Shown here one piece after another: positions 61,565 through 64,000 of a stretch of 64,000 bases of DNA (the stretch's first letter is position 1; every line of letters begins with the position of its first letter). Below the pieces are notes generated by a model, which was not told the DNA's origin, ran no database searches, and saw only the letters and a program-made list of their open reading frames with translations. Source of the stretch: Tillus elongatus (Eukaryota; Arthropoda; Insecta; Coleoptera; Cleridae); assembly GCA_964006375.1 (NCBI GenBank), contig OZ023269.1:132672047-132736046 (forward strand), read 5' to 3'. Made by a program: the position numbers and the translations under genes.

Positions 61565-61802
61565 CTGGACTCTTGCTAAATCTATTGGGAATAATTTCTG
61601 CAAGAGCACGTTCCCACCTCTTGTCTCAGGGGATGAAATTGTTTCTTTCGGGGCGTTGCTGCCGCTTCTACACTTGCTATCCTGGACTCCTTTGCTAAAT
61701 CTATTGGGAATAATTTCTGCAAGAGCACATTCCCACCTCTTGTCTCAGGGGATGAAATTGTTTCTTTTGGGGTATTGCTGCCGCTTCTACACTTGCTATC
61801 CT
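61565..61802 (+). repeat. ~119-bp tandem duplication across the LINE deletion junction
   Basis: The segment from CTGGACTCTTGCTAAATC through GAAATTGTTTCTT and on to ACTTGCTATCCTGGA occurs twice, with starts near 61565 and 61684. Both copies contain the same deletion junction between linker and thumb. A CTGGACTC match at both ends probably drove the duplication. Confidence 0.85.
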
Positions 61803-62187
61803 GGATTCCATTCAGAAGAGAGCTATACGTCACATCGGACCCCACCCTCACCCAAAGGCTGTCATCCCTTGCCCACCGACGTACCGTTGGTGACCCCCCC
61901 CTCTCTCTTTGATAGATATCTGCACGAGAACTGCTCAGAGGAGCTCTCTTCCATAGTTACTCAACCTGCTGCCCTCAGGGGAACAGAGTGAATGCACCCT
62001 TTTACTGTCCAGGTCACCAGACATAGAGCGTCTTGTTATGCCCGCTCTTTTGTCCCGAGGACTTCCAAGTTGTGGAATTCCTTGTCGGCACATGTTTTTT
62101 CTTCTCCTCCGAACCTCCAAACCTTCAAGCCCAGAATTAACAAGTTGCCTCTTTCCTTCTTGTCGACACCCACGGTACGATAGTATT
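61803..62187 (+). pseudogene. C-terminal reverse transcriptase remnant of the plus-strand LINE
   Basis: It codes in shifting frames for the thumb and C-terminal region, including IQKRAIRHIG-like sequence at 61810. From 61992 to 62183 it reads HPFTVQVTRHRASCYARS, then RTSKLWNSL, and ends STPTVR. It matches the end of the minus-strand copy closely. The catalytic region is absent. Confidence 0.75.
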
Positions 62188-62239
62188 TAGGCTGTAAGCC
62201 CTCGTGGTGTGTTGTTGAAATATAAAAAAAATCATTGCA

Positions 62240-62347
62240 CCAACAAAGTTAGCGTCATCAGAGGATGAAAAATTCAAAACTCTGTTAGTGAAACGATCGT
62301 CAGGTCTTTAGAAATATGTTTTATGGTGATTTGGGTTCTCTAAAAGT
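62240..62347 (-). repeat. Right copy of the inverted-repeat element end
   Basis: It contains AACAAAGTTAGCGTCATCAG and then GTTAGTGAAACGATCGTCAGG. It ends GGGTTCTCTAAAAGTACTTAA, the reverse complement of the ends at 58913 and 53236. The preceding TTATGGTGATTT also precedes the right end of the 53236-53537 element. Confidence 0.55.
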
Positions 62348-62587
62348 ACTTAAACAAATAATAACCAAAAATTTATCTTTCACTTTATCTACTAATTTTT
62401 TTAACCACAAAAAGTTTCGAAACTGTTATGGTTTAATTATAATGATATAAACCATCAATGATTTATAACCCATAACTCCGTTAGTAAGAAGACTTAGGTG
62501 ATGCAATAACTTAAAAAATGTACTATAAATATATTCGTCGAACATAAAATAAATATAGCAGATTACATTAAAAAAAAAAACACTTAC
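62348..62587. other. KCC intron sequence, AT-rich
   Basis: DNA downstream of the second KCC exon on the minus strand. The exon's donor GTAAGTG lies at 62587-62581. Nothing else is recognised. Confidence 0.6.
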
Positions 62588-62690
62588 CAAAACGATTTCC
62601 ACAGCACCTACAATGTACATGGCAGCTGCTAACGTTGTACCCGTATAAAACAGCATGCCAACAGCTCCACCAAATTCCGGACCAAGGGAT
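62588..62690 (-). CDS. kcc: K-Cl cotransporter (KCC/SLC12) exon, transmembrane region
   Basis: This is an internal exon of an electroneutral potassium-chloride cotransporter of the plasma membrane. It is 103 bp and starts after TTTTATGTAG|ATCC. It reads [15 protein letters not shown], then [19 protein letters not shown], which is the conserved second-to-third membrane segment region of KCC proteins. It ends at TTTTG|GTAAGTG. The first base completes an Arg codon begun in the upstream exon (62811-63015), so phase and sequence (SYFMIS-R-SLGPEF) join perfectly. No stop is present. KCC is favoured over NKCC because of the [13 protein letters not shown] segment. Insect genes of this type are called kazachoc in Drosophila; the symbol is assigned by family. 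Confidence 0.93.
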
Positions 62691-62810
62691 CTACATAAAA
62701 AATACAATCACAATGAGAGATAGAAAAGTGGCTATAGTATTTTAAATTGAAAATTACTGCATTTATATTTGTTTTTCCGATAAAAGTGTTTAAAAGTTAA
62801 AGTAAGTCAC

Positions 62811-63015
62811 CTGGATATCATGAAGTAGCTACCACCACCGGGTACAACACCGTTAGTAGCAATGGCCGACATTGAAATGGCGGTTAACATAGTTACACAG
62901 CAACAACATAAGACAATAAGGAAGCCCTGAATAGCCCCGGCAGTTCCGACTACCCACGTCAGTCTGATAAACAGGATCACACCAAAAATATTTTGGATAC
63001 ATGGCAAATATACAC
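62811..63015 (-). CDS. kcc: K-Cl cotransporter (KCC/SLC12) exon, first membrane segments
   Basis: A 205-bp internal exon of the same gene. It begins after TTTATTTCAG|GTGTAT and ends TATCCAG|GTGACTTA. It reads [56 protein letters not shown] and [12 protein letters not shown]. It covers the start of the SLC12 membrane domain, including the first helix and the ion-site loop. Phases are 1 in and 2 out, and the exit phase matches the next exon at 62690. Most KCC proteins I know read VVPAGG here, so VVPGGG is a small substitution. The intron to the next exon is 120 bp. The exon carrying the cytoplasmic N-terminus lies further right, outside the window or unrecognised. Confidence 0.95.
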
Positions 63016-63350
63016 CTGAAATAAAAACAATATAAGTAATAATACAAAAATACATCATTTGCTGCAACTAAACATTAAAAGTCATATCTGCATAACATGG
63101 AACCAAATATGTAGGGCAAGACTGTCTGAGATGGTATAGGGCGTGCATTTCCGAAAATCAAAATGAGGTGGTGATATAAATAAGGGTCCAAATTCATGGA
63201 TACTTACCACTTGCTAAGAGTAACATGTTTAGTATGCCCGTGACGGGTGTAATGTGATTTAATAAAGGAACGTTCGGAGTATTTATTTGACGTAATTTCA
63301 AATATTTTTCATGAAGTGGTTTATGAAATAGCAATATAGATATTAATATC
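63016..63350 (-). other. KCC upstream intron with a possible small exon
   Basis: AT-rich intron sequence. On the minus strand an ATG at 63226 opens MLLLASG and reaches a strong donor G|GTAAGTAT at 63208. Its phase fits the exon at 63015, which begins by completing a Gly codon. This could be a short alternative first exon, or it could be chance. No acceptor or promoter is clear. Confidence 0.3.
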
Positions 63351-64000
63351 GTTAGAAGAGGTAGAGCTCTAACCTAAATCTTGTGGTCGAGAGAAGTGGG
63401 ATTGACTGTAATGAATCTCCTATAAGGCGAACAGCTTGTTTATAAATATAATCTGGTAAAGACAAGCCTGTCTTTGGGGCAGTACCACAGACAAAATAAC
63501 AATATTCCAACTGTGAACGTATCTGTGGTTTATACAGCGTCAAAAGATGCTGCGATGAAAACAAACTTTAACCCGAAACAGAAACTCAAGCTTGTTTGCT
63601 GCTACTTTTGCAATATTGGAACATGTAAGTGCCAGCAGATTTTCTGCAACAGTTATACCCAATGTAGAGATTGTGGTTTTTTTGGGCAGTATTTACCAGC
63701 CTGAACGTCTGGACACTGCAGGTCACTGTTGATAAGGAGCTAGAAGCAGATATTGGGCGAGTGGATGAAAACGTGCTGTGAACAGCACTATCATCAGCAA
63801 GCTGTGGAGTGGATTGTTGGTTGTTGACAGAAGGTTATTCATATGCAAAAAAGTATGGGAGCCAAAACGGAACCCTGTGGAACACCAGCATTAATTTTTA
63901 ATTCATCTGATGAAATACCATCGACAACAACATACAAGAAGCGTCTCTTCAGAAAACTAGATATCCGTAGGCATAGTTTCAATGTAAGACCATATGATGG
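63351..64000 (-). mobile_element. Decayed jockey-like LINE remnant in the KCC intron
   Basis: On the minus strand, starting from the right edge, it reads YVVVDG near 63930 and NAGVPQGSVLAPIL at 63853-63891. A broken catalytic region lies near 63799. The C-terminal part (63564-63352) contains LYKPQIRSQLEYC and YKQAVRLIGDSLQ. It is related to, but clearly diverged from, the two LINE copies at 54.8-56.9 and 60.2-62.2 kb. The element continues past the window. Stops and frameshifts make it inactive. Confidence 0.85.
63352..63564 (-). pseudogene. C-terminal reverse transcriptase fragment of the intron LINE
   Basis: A 70-codon open piece reading FSSQHLLTLYKPQIRSQLEY and then DYIYKQAVRLIGDSL, ending LELYLF. 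It matches the thumb region of jockey-like elements (compare TSQIRPNLEYCSHIW and IQKRALRLIGD in the copy at 54847-56136). It is only a fragment of the larger remnant. Confidence 0.75.

Larger units (their letters stand above)
60162..62231 (+). mobile_element. Internally deleted jockey-like LINE, plus strand
   Basis: The 5' leader begins near GTGCTCCCCTGTGGTCCGGG (it may extend upstream to ~59960). An endonuclease remnant follows, with GGVCAYVCSNLPCTRLP near 60670 and GDFNVHN at 60902. The linker matches the minus-strand copy up to SGDEIVS near 61645. The whole reverse transcriptase palm is missing: the sequence jumps to the thumb region, coding IQKRA and SFVPRTSKLWNSL. It ends with TGTGTTGTTGAAATAT and a short A run at 62224-62231. 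It shares its 3' end exactly with the 54798-56898 copy. Confidence 0.9.

Noticed and set aside
53150..62580. Further KCC exons on the minus strand
   Set aside because: I looked for the membrane segments that follow AVEIVL and found none. The next exons must lie left of the array, be displaced, or be missing.

Overview
The window looks like AT-rich nuclear DNA from an arthropod, most likely an insect. It has long non-coding stretches, non-LTR retrotransposons of insect types (I-like with RNase H, and jockey-like), (TA)n and (CA)n microsatellites, and two spliced exons of a K-Cl cotransporter close to insect kazachoc/KCC. There is no bacterial gene organisation. The species cannot be fixed from the sequence.

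Positions 1-50062 are a head-to-tail array of a ~569-bp repeat. About 78 units can be counted, all on the + strand, and the array runs off the left edge. Each unit has a near-invariant block of ~230 bp that looks like exon sequence (open blocks, AG and GT boundaries) and a variable AT-rich block of ~340 bp that looks like intron. Units fall into length classes (about 564, 567, 568, 569 and 571 bp) organised into higher-order repeats. Several kilobases of the left part recur at offsets of about 8.5 kb and 11.9 kb. The right part has its own two-unit and four-unit duplications. The right edge decays into degenerate copies up to ~53150. I do not recognise the ancestral protein.

A full-length, apparently intact I-like retrotransposon (23648-29596, two overlapping ORFs) sits inside one unit, flanked by a perfect 13-bp target-site duplication. 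A decayed jockey-like remnant (about 50819-52749) sits in the degenerate edge, flanked by ~235-bp direct repeats made of repeat-unit sequence.

Positions 53150-62590 are a transposon graveyard. It holds a short inverted-repeat element with a (TA)n core, two opposed copies of one jockey-like LINE family (54798-56898 minus, ~60162-62231 plus), a tRNA-like SINE head and unassigned AT-rich DNA. From 62588 to the right end, two consecutive KCC exons lie on the minus strand, with another LINE remnant in the upstream intron. The KCC gene therefore enters from the right; its later exons were not found in this window.
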